From contig CAJNDS010002201.1 in NCBI GenBank assembly GCA_905221605.1, positions 257,022 through 321,021 on the forward strand: 64,000 bases of DNA, written 5' to 3'. The notes beneath the pieces are model-generated. The model ran no database searches and had not been told where the DNA came from. It was given only the letters and a program-made list of their open reading frames with translations. Shown here one piece after another: positions 10,660 through 22,934 of the stretch. How positions within the stretch are numbered: the stretch's first letter is position 1; each line of letters opens with the position of its first letter. Made by a program: the position numbers and the translations under genes. Source of the DNA: Symbiodinium natans. Taxonomy: Eukaryota; Sar; Dinophyceae; Suessiales; Symbiodiniaceae.

Positions 10660-12065
10660 CTGCACCGAGTCACCTTGGGCCTGTGGGGCTCCTGCAGGAG
10701 CCTGGGATAGGTGGCTCGATGTTGGGCAACCATGGGCTTGGTGTGGCTGCGTGTCTCTGGGCCCCGTGCGGTGCTATCCTCCAGCGGGGCAGGAGGGGTT
10801 TCGAGATTGCTCTCTTCCTCCCAGATTCCATCTATGAACTCTGCATCAAGCACAGGCAAGTGTGTGCTGCAGAATCCTGGCCCGCACCCTTCGCAGCGTT
10901 CTCGGGCATGCCAGCCCCTGGCAAGTCCTCCCAAGCCATTCTGATTTGGCTCTAAGTGCTTCTAGCCTGGTAGTGCAGAACCACAAGCTGTGGCAACACT
11001 TGAGCCGATCCTGCTTTAGGACTGCTAGGCGTAGGTCCCCGCCTCGGCAGGGTCCTGCTTTGGGATGTCCTCTGCTGAGTCTTCCTCGCTGCCCTGAGAA
11101 CACAGGTGGATGAGGATCTCCCATCCAAGGCTGGGCATTAAGGACTGGACCTGAGCATCCTCGCCCGGCCCCTTCCCAGCATCCGCTTCTTTGGCCTGTC
11201 GCGCACAGGAGACTGTTGCTTTATGGGGTGGGCATGCCGGGCAACGCAAACACGAAACTCTGCCAACTCTAACGTGCTGATTCGCCCCTGATGTAGCTGT
11301 TCCAATCTCGCTTTGCCTGGCCTGGGATAAGCTCCACTGCCTTGGCCGCGAGCAAGCACCGCCAACCATTCCCGACAAATTTACTTTTGGACGTGCTCTG
11401 GCCACTCGACTCTCGACGCTCTTGACCTGATGATTCTTGACCCTTTGAGTCACCACCCAGGAGCCGGAACGGTCAGGAAGAGACGGTCAAGAAGGTCAAA
11501 CTGCGCGACAGATTTATCTCGACCACGAGCTTCTAGAGACATGAGCCTCGAGCCTCAAGCCTCAAAGGTCGAAACGATCAAGACTGGGAGGACAAGGTAT
11601 CGACAAGCCAACATTGCCAACAGAACAGCGTTGCTCGCGAGTACTAGGCTTGTGGCTTCAGGGCTTCGTTGACGCCACGGCGAAGCCGGAAGGATGATCT
11701 CTCGTCGAGCCCTAGCAAGTGCAGCAGGGCTTCTAACTGGGGTTCTTGTAACAAGGAAGGGGCAAGTTGGCAGCCATTTGTAGATCCACAGGCGCTACCA
11801 CGCAGCGGGCCCCACAAGCGTGGAACAAGGTTGCCAGCATGTTTAGGTCATGATAGCCAGCTCGACTCACTCCTCCAAAAAGCCCAGCCCTGCCTGGACA
11901 ATCAGTCCACGCAACCTCAGGTGCCCACCGCGTGCAAGGCTTGGACTTCTCTACATAGCACTCATTCATTGTAGTGACAATTGCCAGGTTTCCGGCAGGA
12001 TTGCGCCAGAAGCCGAGCAAGCCCAACAGTAAAACTGCAAGGAAGGAACCAATGTTGTACTTCAC
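10660..12065 (-). CDS. Uncharacterised membrane / acidic protein locus, exons approximate
   Basis: Likely one or more minus-strand genes. The clearest exon starts at 12065 after CCCAG and encodes a transmembrane helix (GSFLAVLLLGLLGFW) followed by a Thr/Met/Cys segment ending near 11940. It may continue through a frame with AGYHDLNMLATLFHACG to about 11733. Further down, 11230-11025 encodes an acidic segment (GWEILIHLCSQGSEEDSAED) and 10860-10680 another (VLDAEFIDGIWEEESNLE). Whether these belong to one gene is not shown. No family recognised. The evidence is composition, frame and one good acceptor. Confidence 0.45.
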
Positions 12066-12083
12066 CTGGGCATGAATGCGCAT

Positions 12084-15000
12084 ATGAATATGCGCAAATC
12101 ACACACAGGGGGTGGCCCCTGTGTGACCTGGTCCTTTCGGGCAGAACTTGTGAAGTTGCAGCGCCAGATTGCAATGGTTCACTCTGCTCAATGGAGCTGC
12201 GTATGCTTCCTCGTATCGGCATGTCGGAGCAGTGTGCTGATAGTCCATCACTTCGGCTTCTTCTTCTTCTTCTTCGTCTTCTTCTTGCGCTCTCTCCCTC
12301 TCTCCCTCCCGTGCCATCGCAAGCCGCCCTGCCCCCCCCCCCCCCACCCCCGTCACCAAAAAGCTTGGCAGATGCTCCCTCTTCCCATCATTTCCCTGCA
12401 ACTTCCCGGTCCGCCGTCTCTGCTTTTGAAGGGCCGCTGGATTATGGCCGGTAAATGGGTGGCCCCGCATACACAAAGCAAACACGAAAATGACCGAGGC
12501 AGGTCTTTTACCCTCTTTTTTTCATGCCTTCGGTGTCCTTTCCAGTGGCGTCCAGCGAGGTCCAGCAATGTGTGATTCACTGCCACTCATCTGACCCTCA
12601 GGTGGTTATTTATGGTGGTTTGCAAACTTGGGTCCCCATTGCGGGCTTTGGTTCACGCTTCACTCCGCCCACTGGCGGCATGACCTTCTTTGTTGTGTTC
12701 GCTTTCGCATTTCTTTCACCTTTCGGCCCCCTGTCCCCGTAAGGCCCTGGGATGGGAGGACACCCCCATGTCTGCATCTGTCTTCGGAATGGCGGTGCTT
12801 CATACATAATGCGAACCGCCGTCGCTAGCACTTTGCAACCTAGATCCAAGTGCGGGGCGCAGCCCACAGGCAGGCGCCAATCGGTCTTCCGGGCCTTTGA
12901 TTGCAAAGCATTGCAGAGCGCGCACCGGCCCAGATGAAAGTTCTGTCCTCGCAGCACCCTCGTAATGAGGGGGACCCCTGTTAGCAAGCTGCCAAAAGGA
13001 GATGACCATCACGTGCACTGTGATTGGTTATCAGAGAGCCGAGCCATGTCTCGTGCACACGGGCCATTTCGAGGGAACCCTTGGGAGCAACGCGCTCCGC
13101 CTGGTGCCCCAGTCTTGTGCCTGGCTCTTGCACAACTACTTGATGAGGAAAGTGCTTGCGAGAAGGAGCAAAGGTGACCTTCTTTGTGATTCTGTGATCT
13201 TTGCCGTCTTGTCTTTCAGCTGTGGAAATGCTCGAGCAAACAGGCAAGGGCAACGGAACTTGATTGTCGATCCTGATCTCTGACAGCATGCAGAACCATC
13301 CGACACCGGTCCGACACCTCACCTTGAAGAACCCCAACGGTTTTCTTCTCGTCCTTGTCTTAACGGCAGCTGTCAGTAGCTTCCGGACCCTTTTTTCCGA
13401 CATCTGGGCTCTATCAGCTGTGTCTTTTTTTGGCCCGGAGCCAGCGGAGCTGGGGATTGATGCTTTGGAATGCAAAAGTTCCCGATCACGGCGCCATGGC
13501 ATGCTAAATTTTCATGGAATCGAAACCCCCTGCACTTCCACTTGGTCCATCCCCGGCACAGGAGGCTTACATGCTTAAATGGCGCGCACCTGGAAACCGC
13601 CAGATAGCAGTGTACAGAATGAACCTCAGGTGGGTCTGGTGGTCTGGCATGCTCCACGCCATCACCATAAGCTGTGCCTACGGAGTCTGCAGTGTCGTGT
13701 GCAAAAATGAAGGGCCTGCGCGTAGGTGTGGCATGAGCGCGCAACGTTCGATACCCCTGAGCAGGGCCCAAACGTTACTGTACGAGGTAAACCTTGTGAA
13801 GCTCGGGCTGTTCAGAGTCATGCTTGCGAAGTGTCTTTAATCGACATCTCCCAACCCTTTGGTCAGAGTCAAAGCTCTCTGCTTGGCTTCGGAAGGTTTC
13901 GAGCGGAGATGATTGAAGGGGGCTGACACTTTACGCCCTCGGGCCTGACATGTCGCTAGTTTGCTGCCCGTAGCTTAGGCAAGGTGCTTTCAGCCAGTAT
14001 GGACCTTGGAGGTGTTCACCTAGCTCACTCTACACTTGAGTCTCGATGACTTTGCCCAGCCAGCCGAGCTAGAAGCCAGACTCAGGCCGCAAAATCGGAG
14101 GACTGCACCTCATGCACTGCATGCACTTGTTGAAGCCGCTTGCAAGCTTATCATGCGCGCCACTTTGCGGTTTTAGGAGAACGAGCCCAACAACTCAAGC
14201 GGTTGCTGCCAGTTAGCCCTGTGCAAACCAAATCTCGCCATCCATCCAAGCAAAATCTCGCCATCCATCCAAGCAGCCTGGGATTAGCTCGAGGTCTTTT
14301 CGTGCAGGGTCCTTGGTTCTGCTGGGCAGCACAGATTCAACAGCGCAGTGTAGAACCGCACGATGCTCTCTGGAAAATAAGAAAAATAGCAGTCATAATA
14401 CCAGTACCAAAAAGACTAGTAAGAGTAATCATAAAACTAGCAATATTTAGCCGCCTGCAACCTCAAGCACCACCTTTGTTCTCTCGCAGTTTGAGTGACG
14501 CAGGTGGTCACGGCTGCCAATGGGCCAAGTTTAAGCCTGCCCGACAAGGTCAGTTCCCAGCAATGCTTTTTGCTGGTATGGGCCGATGGTTCCAGCTCTT
14601 GCTTCTGTCATGTCGAACTCGAATGAGGCCTGGGCTGAGCAAAGAGGGTGTCGTTGAATTGACCGTGGCGTTTCACGTTGTATTACTATTGTTACTGTCT
14701 CCAAGAGCAGGAATCATCCTCTCGTGAAGGTCGCAGAAAAGGCCAGAATTATTGAATTCGTGTTCTCCAGCCATCTTTGTGACTGGAGAGCGGGAGCAAC
14801 TCATGCACTTGAATGTACTTCTACAGGCAACTGTGCACCTGGAAGCATTTGAAATTTGCGAGCCTCGGAGCGTAAAGTTTCATTTCATGCACATATTCAC
14901 CTCAGACCAAGGTAATACTCATCCCTTCTCCTGCCACTGCTCCAACAACAGCTACTTGGACGGAATCCTGCGGCTCTGCTGTTGCTTCTCTCGCGCGCGA

Positions 15001-15769
15001 CAGGGTGGACCTGCAGCAGAGCCCATGCTAGCGGCTTCTGGCAGAGCATCTGCCCGTGCTGTGTTTGGGACATGCCATGATTCGCAGTGACCATTGACTA
15101 AATTGTGGAATGCGCACCTCGCCACTTCACTTTCCAAGGCCTCAAGTGGTGATGGCTCCATTGAGCTCGGCTGGATAAGGGAATTGCACAAGCAACTAAG
15201 CCGGGTCCCAGACTGGCCCTCAGCGTATCCACCTCCAAGCGGTCCAACTGTTTTATGTGGCTTGCTTAGTGTTGCTTTTCAGTGCTGCGATTGATATGGC
15301 GCTACAAGCTTGCCAAAATAGGACTCGGGCAACATGGGCTTTGAGGGCACGCGCCTCGTTCTTGAGCTCCAGAACCGTCTGTTTCAAGTCGCCAGGCTTG
15401 CAGTGCAGGTCATCGATGAAGATGTACATCTGACATGGGCAATGGGCGCGAACGTGCATGGCTCAAACTCCCTGCTCTTTCTATTCCTTCTTCTCAGCCT
15501 TGACTTCCGTATGTATATGTGTCTCTATATATACATATATATATATATGTATACTTTTCTACATATGCACATCTCTTCTTCTTCTCTCTGCCCGCCTAGC
15601 CCCTCCCTGTTAGAGGTAAATCCCGCGGAGTGCCCGAAGATGCAAAGCCACATTTGACTGAATATCCCCCCCCTTCCATCTTCCTTCAAACTCCCTACGT
15701 AGGATTTATGTACTTGACGCCCCTTTGCAGCTTCTTCTGGGTGCCACCGATTTAATGCAGTGATTAACC
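12084..15769. other. Gene-poor stretch with short simple repeats
   Basis: No gene could be supported over about 3.7 kb. A minus-strand frame at 13500-13320 (KKDTADRAQMSEKRVRKLL) has exon-like composition. CTT repeats lie at 12252-12290, a C-run with CCCCACCCC at 12330-12352, and a TATA-type microsatellite at 15528-15553. Other open frames look random. Confidence 0.45.
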
Positions 15770-15871
15770 CCCTAAACCCTTTTTTGCAGCCGGACTGAAA
15801 GCGTTGCCGGAATGGGAGCCAGGGGACATGAATAGATGCACCACTAAACCCTAAACCCTAAACCCTAAATC
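15770..15871 (-). repeat. Interstitial telomere-like repeats (CCCTAAA)
   Basis: One short tract at 15770-15781 and a cleaner run of four CCCTAAA units at 15844-15871, separated by 60 bases of unique sequence. Confidence 0.85.
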
Positions 15872-16127
15872 CATCTCAGTAGCCTCACCCTGGTTTTTTT
15901 GCAAGGCATTTGGATCTGGCTCAAGGAGGTTTCCCCCCGAGTGATGCCTGTGGCGGTTCACTTGCATTCTGGTGACATCTCCATTCGGTCAACTGCTCTC
16001 TGCCTGTTCTTCTTCTTTCTTCTTCTAAGGGGGCATGAGGGGCCCGGGGGGACCCCCCGCGCGCGCGTGGGCGCGCCCAGTCCACGGTTCAGTCTTTGTC
16101 GTGAACCGTGACACTGCCCCGATTTGT

Positions 16128-16153
16128 TCCTCTCTCTCTCTCTCTCTCTCTCT
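16128..16153. repeat. (CT)n microsatellite
   Basis: A perfect CT run of about 12 units. A second CT run lies at 16548-16571 and a T-run followed by a G-run at 16453-16477. Confidence 0.85.
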
Positions 16154-16652
16154 TTGCCGGCTATTCCTGCTTGCCAACCTCTCGCCATCCCTAACTGTTC
16201 TTCTTTGGGAGCGGGAACAGATGCGCCGGCTCTGTTGCATCCTGTAGCATCCTTTTGCTGCAAGTGTGCAATATAGTCAAACTAGATTTCAACAATTTCT
16301 AGCATTCCAGACGACTCACCTGCTTGCTTGGCAGCTCGCTAAAGCACCATGCGTTCTGACCCTGGGGACCCTGAAGTTCTCCATCGACGTTTCCGTACTA
16401 TCGTTATGTTCTTTTTGGCATTCTTACAATTTCCCGAGCAGAACGCTCATGTGTTTTTTTTTTTTTTTGGGGGGGTCTCTTCGAAAATCCTAGTAAGGGG
16501 CTTTTTTATCATCCCTCATATGGACTTGTTGCACTTGACTAAGGCTCACTCTCTCTCTCTCTCTCTCTCTTCTAGCCCTCTTCTCAATTGTACACAGATT
16601 TGAAATGGTAGTAAGAGATACAGTACGGGACAGGGGAGCAGGGTGCACATCG

Positions 16653-18825
16653 TCAAATCAGCCAGGCGTCCAATGGAAGGACGATGACCAGCAGGTAAAC
16701 CAGTGGCTCCGCAATCCTTCGCGTTGGCTGCTCAAAAGAACTTGGACGGCTGCAGCCAGGTGTCCAAAGCAGACGAGCAGACGAGCAAAACCACGATATG
16801 CCCCACCGGATGCCCACCGGCCTGTAGGTCCAGGAACCTTGGAGAGTTTTACGGGCTCGATGCTAGTCGTCTCAATCCGGTGCCTCTGTACTGAATGCAG
16901 GCGGGGAGCCATATTTATTGCGCATGCCATTGCAGTTGTTGATCTCATCTGGCGTGTAATTGTCTGGATTGAGCTCTTCATCCATCATCACTGGGTCCAC
17001 CTCGCACAATGCCAACCCACAAGCAACATGTCGATGATGACATGCAAACTTCGACATATTACGAGCCGGCTGACAGCATAGTAGTATACTTTGCCCAGTT
17101 CTTCTCCATCCCAGTCGTCGTCTGTGATGAATCCTCAGCTGCCCGATGCCCACTCATGGGGGTTTAGGGTTTCGCCACCCGCACTGCACGCACATCCAGC
17201 GCCCGTTCCGCAGGGACAAGTCGAGGTTATGGGTTTAGGGTTTAGGGTTGTAGGTTGCATCACACGCTCTCCCGATAGGTCGAAGTGCCCATTTCGCCAT
17301 CAATGTCATCAAGGTTGTACAGGAAGGTCACAGCCAAAGCATTGAAAACGACGTCCATCGGACTCTCAGACAATACGAAGGCAAAGTAGACAATGAAGCA
17401 GCACTCCTGGGCAGGGAAACTGACGACAGCTTCAGAGCAAACTCTGCAGCCTCAGGTCTTGAACACCTCGCCGCACCATCTTTGAACTTCAGAAAGTGTT
17501 CGCCGACACATCAACTCAACCCGAACTCCACTCCGTAAGGCTGTAAAGAGCTGCCAACTCTGTCTCAATGGCAGTCTTCCAAGAACTGCCCGCCAAGCAT
17601 CCAACACGACGATGCAGTTCAACACGCGTCCAACATGGAGCCAGAAGAGGTTCACATCCTTGAGGAATTCCGGCTTCGTTTTGGCCAAGGCATCCAGCAT
17701 CGCAGAGATTTTCCTCAGCATCTGCGTGATGGAAATTCAAGTTCTTGTGTGCTGCACGCCGGAAGTAAAGCCAGACAATCCGCACAGGCGAGCGACAGCG
17801 ACGCAATCCGCTCACTGTCCACGACTATCGCACCATTCAGCGTAAACATCAGTAGGAAGATCGTTGCCACCACATGCTTCGAGAGATTCGACACCTGAAG
17901 CCCCAAGCCATCAGTTAAGCTGGCAGCACGAGTTCTGGCATGACAGCCTTCAATTGGTCTAGAGACTGATGATAAGGATCCAGTGTCTTAAGGTGCAGAC
18001 GCCGTGGTTACCGCTTCCTGGAATGTAGTACCAATCTGAAAGACCAAAGTGCCAGTTCTCCCAATCCTCAGGAAAATTCTGTGATGTGCTCATGCCTGCT
18101 CAATGGCAGCAAATGGGACTCAATGCTGTTTGGCGTCCATTTTGAATAAGTTGTAGATGATGCATGCTGGCGGCGAAAGGATCTGCACGATCAAAATGGA
18201 GAACCTCACCGATCGAAAGTGGCACAGGGGTCAAGGAATGTTCCGCGCAACTTCCGGGGGCCCAGAGATACGTGGTGACAACGCAAGGGGGCCCTCTCAG
18301 CCAGGCGGCACACCAAAGTTCTGGGTCGTGAACCGGTGCTCTGGGATACCAAAGCCCCAATAACCTTTCTTTCAAGCAGGCTGCTGCAAGTCCTGCGGCC
18401 CTATACATACAGCATGTCATGGGTTAACGGTACCTTTCCAATTATGGATAGCGGAACGGAGGGACTGTGATCTAAGGACCGAAGTGTCGGGTTTCTGCTT
18501 CCTGGCGGCGGTAGGTGTTGCCGGCGATTGGAATGTAAGTGTCCGCCTCAGCACGTGACATTCAAGAAACACGCCTCTGAAGATCTGCAAGAGCACTCTG
18601 GTCAATGGTTTACCATCCCCATAACTAGAAACATGCTTTTGGGATGATGCAGGATTTCCATGGGCGGAATGCGGATATCACATGCAGATCTTGCTTGCGC
18701 CTTCTTGTCCTCGGCTGAGTACTGCATCATCTCACGGAAGTTGCTGGCATACTCAAAAGCCGTGGAGGGGCCCCCCTCGCCCTCGCCCTCGCCCTCAGGT
18801 GGATCTTCGCCCTCCTCCATGCCGA
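16653..18825 (-). CDS. Multi-exon membrane protein of unknown function
   Basis: Several minus-strand exons carry consistent features. 18825-18655 encodes an acidic region (EEGEDPPEGEGEGEGG) then FEYASNFREMMQYSAEDKK. 18400-18110 has LLGLWYPRAPVHDPELWC. 17894-17790 encodes a hydrophobic helix (ATIFLLMFTLNGAIVV), GC donor. 17721 to about 17595 has a helix with LAKTKPEFLKDVNLFW. 17406-17289 encodes a membrane segment then DVVFNALAVTFLYNLDDIDG and joins in phase, by GC donor, to 17133-17061 (FITDDDWDGEELGKVYYYAV). 17000-16931 has MMDEELNPDNYTPDEINN. The last exon, 16716-16653, is a C-terminal helix (LVYLLVIVLPLDAWLI) and stop. NALAVTFLYNLDD-type motifs recur, from memory, in large dinoflagellate membrane proteins. 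Missing exons are likely; transport or signalling would be a guess. Confidence 0.55.
17161..17249 (+). repeat. Telomere-like TTTAGGG tracts inside an intron
   Basis: GGTTTAGGGTTT at 17161 and GGGTTTAGGGTTTAGGG at 17231-17249 lie between the exons at 17406-17289 and 17133-17061 of the membrane-protein gene, that is, in an intron by my model. Confidence 0.7.
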
Positions 18826-19940
18826 CATCCTGGCTACAGTGTACTTGTCAAGTTCAAGGGGCTTCAAAATGCTCGTGGTGGCAACCTGTGTTCATTCTGC
18901 ATTCGGCCAAGATTCCCTGGGTGAGTTAAGTGGCTGCGCTTCTTCAGCATTTGGTGCTTCGTGGCGTGCCTCTACCATTATCTGCCTGCAGCTGTCAGGG
19001 CGTGGGCATTCAGCACATGCTCCGCGGCATCGAAACTCCGTCCTTCTTCCCTGCCTTGCAGACAACGCGCACTCGATGTCGGCGTCCTGAGTTTGGGCCT
19101 CTGCCAGGCGCATGGCAAGAACTGTGTTAGTTAGTTCAGTGTGAGGCAGGGCGTTTTGTACCAGCCGTGCTGCTTCTACCCTGTTCGACCCTGCAAGAGC
19201 TGCAAGACTGCTGCAAGCAATCCGCTGTCATGTCACTGACCTTGCCTTTGCCCGCTTCAGTGCCGGGCCCAGTGCATAGCGCGCCCACTTTCTCGGCTCT
19301 CCATCAAGCTCGTTTGCTGACATATGCAGAACATCTTTTCATAATACATAGATGGGGGTGCCGGGAATCCACAAAGCCGGCTTACCAAACAACATTGACT
19401 CCCAGAAACAAAAGCTGCCAGGGCACGGCCAAACCTGTTTGCGCAAACGGAGGGGCATTCCTCAGAACGTTCCCAAGCTAAGTGGTCTCAGCTTGGACCA
19501 ACAGTCATATTCCGTCTCACGTCTTTCAAGCCGGGCGCTGAGGCTGGGGCTTTCCTTACAGACTTGCTCGCAAGGCTGGTGGATTGATGCGCTGGGCGGG
19601 CTGGGAGCCGCTTGGCATGAGCCAAAACGCTGCCGCATGCGCATATTGCCGCATGGCGCACGTGTTAAGAGAACCATTGCCTGCAGACTGCCAGCTCAAA
19701 CTTGTTCATGCCATGTCACTTTCTTTGGTGTATTAAGCTTCGGGCTTTGCATCTGGTTGCTCGCCCTGGCTTTTTGGCGCCACCTCTCTGCGCTGCTTAA
19801 CAGGCCCATGCACGTGGCCGCATGTCAGTTTTTGGTGGAGGGATCAAAGAACACAAGAAAATATTTCCATGTAACATGCAAGCTTGCTCGCCTTAGAAGG
19901 TTGGGGGAAGCAGCGGCGAGCTTCCTCGACTTAAAAACAA
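18826..19940. other. Upstream flank of the membrane-protein locus
   Basis: A minus-strand stretch at 19100-18900 could be exonic (QTQDADIECALSA, then VEARHEAPNAEEAQPL). A 230-codon plus-strand open frame from 19352 has no recognisable domain and runs into a G-run, so I do not call it a gene. Confidence 0.35.
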
Positions 19941-19941
19941 A

Positions 19942-20105
19942 GGGGTGGGGGGGGGGGGGGGGGGGGGGGGGGCGCGGCCCTCACCCAGTTGTTGAAACAA
20001 CTGCCTTGAGGATGTCTCGGTGGCATGGTGTTCGATGGTCCTAAACGCGAGCTTGGGGGGGGGGGGGGGGGGAAAGGTGGGGTGGGGGGGGGGGGGGGGG
20101 GGGAA
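19942..20105 (+). repeat. Three long G-runs
   Basis: G-runs of roughly 28, 18 and 20 bases at 19946-19972, 20055-20072 and 20084-20103, separated by ordinary sequence. Such runs could form G-quadruplexes on the plus strand. Confidence 0.9.
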
Positions 20106-20308
20106 GGTGGGGAGGTGCAGTGGAACGGCTCGCCGCCCCCACCCTTTTGCAAACCCAGGTTGGAAGAGGGGGGCGCAGCCATTTGCAAGCACAATGCTCG
20201 TACGAGTGGCGTCAAACGATTCACAGGATCATCATAATACTCGGAGGGTTTGGAGGGGCACGCGGCCCCCTTCCTATTTGCAAAACAATGCTCGTGCGAC
20301 GCCCCTTC

Positions 20309-21135
20309 ATTTCCTTCCTTTCCCTGCCTTTCCCTGCCTTTCTCTCCCTTTCCCTCCCGTTCCCTTCCTTCCCTTCCTTCCCTTCCTTCCCTTCCTTCCT
20401 TTCCTTCCCTTCCTTCCCTTCCTTCCCTTCCTTCCCTTCCTTCCCTTCCTTCCCTTCCTTCCCTTCCTCCCCTTCCTCCCCTTCCTCCCCTTCCTCCCCT
20501 TCCTCCCCTTCCTCCCCTTCCTCCCCTTCCTCCCCTTCCTCCCCTTCCTCCCCTTCCTCCCCTTCCTCCCTTCCTCCCCCTCCCCTTCCTCCCCTTCTTC
20601 CTCCCCTTCCTCCCTTTCCTCCTTCCCTTTTTCCTTCCTTCTTCCTGTTTTCCCTTCCTTCCCTTGCTTCCCTTCCTTCCCTTCCTTCCCTTTCCCTTCC
20701 CTTCCTTCCCTTCCTTCCCTTCCTTCCCTTCCTTCCCTTCCTTCCTTTCCCTTCCTTCCTTTCCCTTCCTTCCTTTCCCTTCCTTCCTTTCCCTTCCTTT
20801 CTTTCCCTTCCTTTCTTTCCCTTCCTTTCTTTCCCTTCCTTTCTTTCCCTTCCTTTCTTTCCCTTCCTTTCTTTCCCTTCCTTTCTTTCCCTTCATTTCT
20901 TTCCCTTCCTTTCTTTCCCTTCCTTTCTTTCCCTTCCGTTCTTTCCCTTCCTTTCTTTCCCTTCCTTTCTTTCCCTTCCTTTCTTTCCCTTCCTTTCTTT
21001 CCCTTTCTTTCTTTCCCTTCCTTTCTTTCCCTTCCTTTCTTTCCCTTCCTTTCTTTTCCTTCCTTTCCTTCCCTTCCTTTCTTTCCATTCCTTTCTTTCC
21101 CTTCCTTCCCTTCCTCCCCTTCCTCCCCTTCCTTG
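20309..21135. repeat. 830-bp polypyrimidine tract (TTCCC / TTCCTTTC units)
   Basis: Almost every base on the plus strand is C or T. The tract changes unit along its length: TTCCC (20330-20460), CCTTCCTC (20460-20620), TTCCC again (20640-20750), then ten-base TTCCTTTCTT-type units (20750-21100). Open frames of 300-410 codons through it on both strands (Pro/Phe/Leu or Lys/Gly/Glu/Arg) are artefacts of the repeat. Confidence 0.95.
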
Positions 21136-22090
21136 CTGCCTTGTAGGAATCGTTTTTCTTGATGCTGAAATAACATGTTTTTCATCTTGGAAAAACTTGC
21201 CAAACCCAATCCCTCAGTTTACGCGTGCCGGACCTCCTCATCAGACTCGTCATCGTCGGAAAGCTCATCCCACTTCGTGTCATCCTGCAGCGAGCTTGGC
21301 AATTCTACCGTCGGTACAGCAATCTACCGGATCTAGCGGTGATTTCTGCTTCCTGTGATCATGCGGCCCGCCTGTGCCAGGCCTGTGTCCCCAAATCCAC
21401 CGCCCACATCGAAGTCCCGCCGCTGAGGCCTCGGAGCAAGTGAAGTGTGTTAGCTGCTAGTGCCTTGCTGCCGACACATCCTGTAAAGATGCACGCTGCA
21501 GAGCCTTCGCTCCGCAGCCTATATATTTTTACCATCTTTTCTGTGAACTTTCAAGCCCCCGGCTTGACGATCTCCGGTCCCTCCAACGGCTCCTGGCCAA
21601 ACTCGGCAGTCGGCATGCTACAAGTGCACGGGTCCGCAGAAGTCTCAATCAGAGGAATGAGATTTCTTTCTCAATGCGCATGCTGGCATGACATAAAAAA
21701 CAGTCTGAGCGGCTCCAGATTGGCAAGCAATAACCACAGGGCATACTGCGGCATACTTCGTATAGCATGTGCAAGCCAAGCAATCTTGGGGTCAAAAGCA
21801 AACTGGCATCAAACGCAGGTTTAACACCAAGGCTAAGCCTAAGATGCACATTTAAGTTTACGACTAAGACTACCATTGAAAGAATAGAGATCCACAGCAA
21901 GCTGCAGTGTGGCCTCGCGGAGGCCGGTGCTTTGCCAGGCCTTCATCAAAGCCTCACCAGCCTGGCATCGCACATCATTGCGAAGTGGATATGGAGCAAG
22001 AGACATGCTACCTGCACACTCTGTACGTACTTGGACATGCCTGAAAATACTGCCACGTGCTGCAACATGTGAGCCATGCTAAACAAGGGC
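21136..22090. other. Unique spacer, no gene recognised
   Basis: A minus-strand frame at 21900-21650 has a hydrophobic start (MVVLVVNLNVHL) but no acceptor, donor or family match. Nothing else was seen. Confidence 0.4.
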
Positions 22091-22810
22091 TTGTCAGTGG
22101 GTGTGGACTGAAGGGCAACGCCCACATTCAACAAGCAGACTTACAAACACGCCGCAACATTCAACAAACACGGGGGCGACATTCGGCACACATCACAGCC
22201 ACATGCAGCAAACACGGAGGACAAATTCACCAACAGCGACACAAACATGGCGGCAAAGCCTTTTCCACCAGTAAGCCAGAAGTGATTAGCCACATTCCAC
22301 ATGACTGGAACATCACTGCCAAGGACCGTCAGTACGTTCAACATTCAGACAGCCACATTGGCACAAACCGCAGAATTCACATCCAGCAAACGAGGAAGCT
22401 AGAAACCACCAAAATGTCCCACCAGGGAAGTGATTCTAACATTAGGAGAAGACATATTCAGCAAACACCGAAGCCGCAATCGGTAAATGACGCAGCCAGA
22501 AGTGATCAACCGCACGAGTGGAATACCTGGCCAAAGACTGCTAGCTAATACAGCCACATTCTCAGCCACATTCACCAAAAAAACAGAAGTCACACAAAAG
22601 CAAATGTCGACGCTAGAAATCACCAATCGCGCGACTGGAATATCATGGTTCGACCCCTCTGGTGAAGTCAACGTTAGCAGGACACATTCAGCAAACGCAG
22701 AAGACGCATGCAGCAAACGAGAAGGGTAGAAATCACCAACCGCGCCATCGGAATATCACTACCCAAAACCGTTAGCAAATTCGACGTTCAAAGAATCCCC
22801 GTTCGGCAAA
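22090..22810 (+). repeat. Degenerate repeat array built on ACATTCAGCAAACAC words
   Basis: The word CACATTCAACAAACACGG and variants recur along the block. From 22270 on, a second conserved segment, AAATCACCAACCGCGCGACT followed by GGAATATCA, appears at about 22275, 22400, 22495, 22615 and 22730, a spacing of roughly 95-125 bases. Units are diverged, so this is an old array. No open frame of interest. Confidence 0.78.
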
Positions 22811-22934
22811 TCCTGAAGTCACCTTCAGCCAACTTGTGTCACAGTCCAACTCCTGCCTGACCCTGTTAGGAAAATTCGACATTGGAGAGAGCCACCTTCT
22901 GCAAATGCCTTTAAAGGCTGATGGTTGCAAGTGC

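Noticed and set aside
15900..15918. Relic of the dinoflagellate spliced leader (TGGCTCAAG)
   Set aside because: Only about nine bases match at 15909-15917 and the rest of the leader is absent.
19352..20044. Plus-strand frame of 230 codons
   Set aside because: No recognisable domain; it ends inside a G-run and no splice signals support it.
19931..21358. Open frames of 300-412 codons (Lys/Glu/Gly/Arg or Pro/Phe/Leu)
   Set aside because: They are translations of the homopyrimidine tract and shift freely between all frames.
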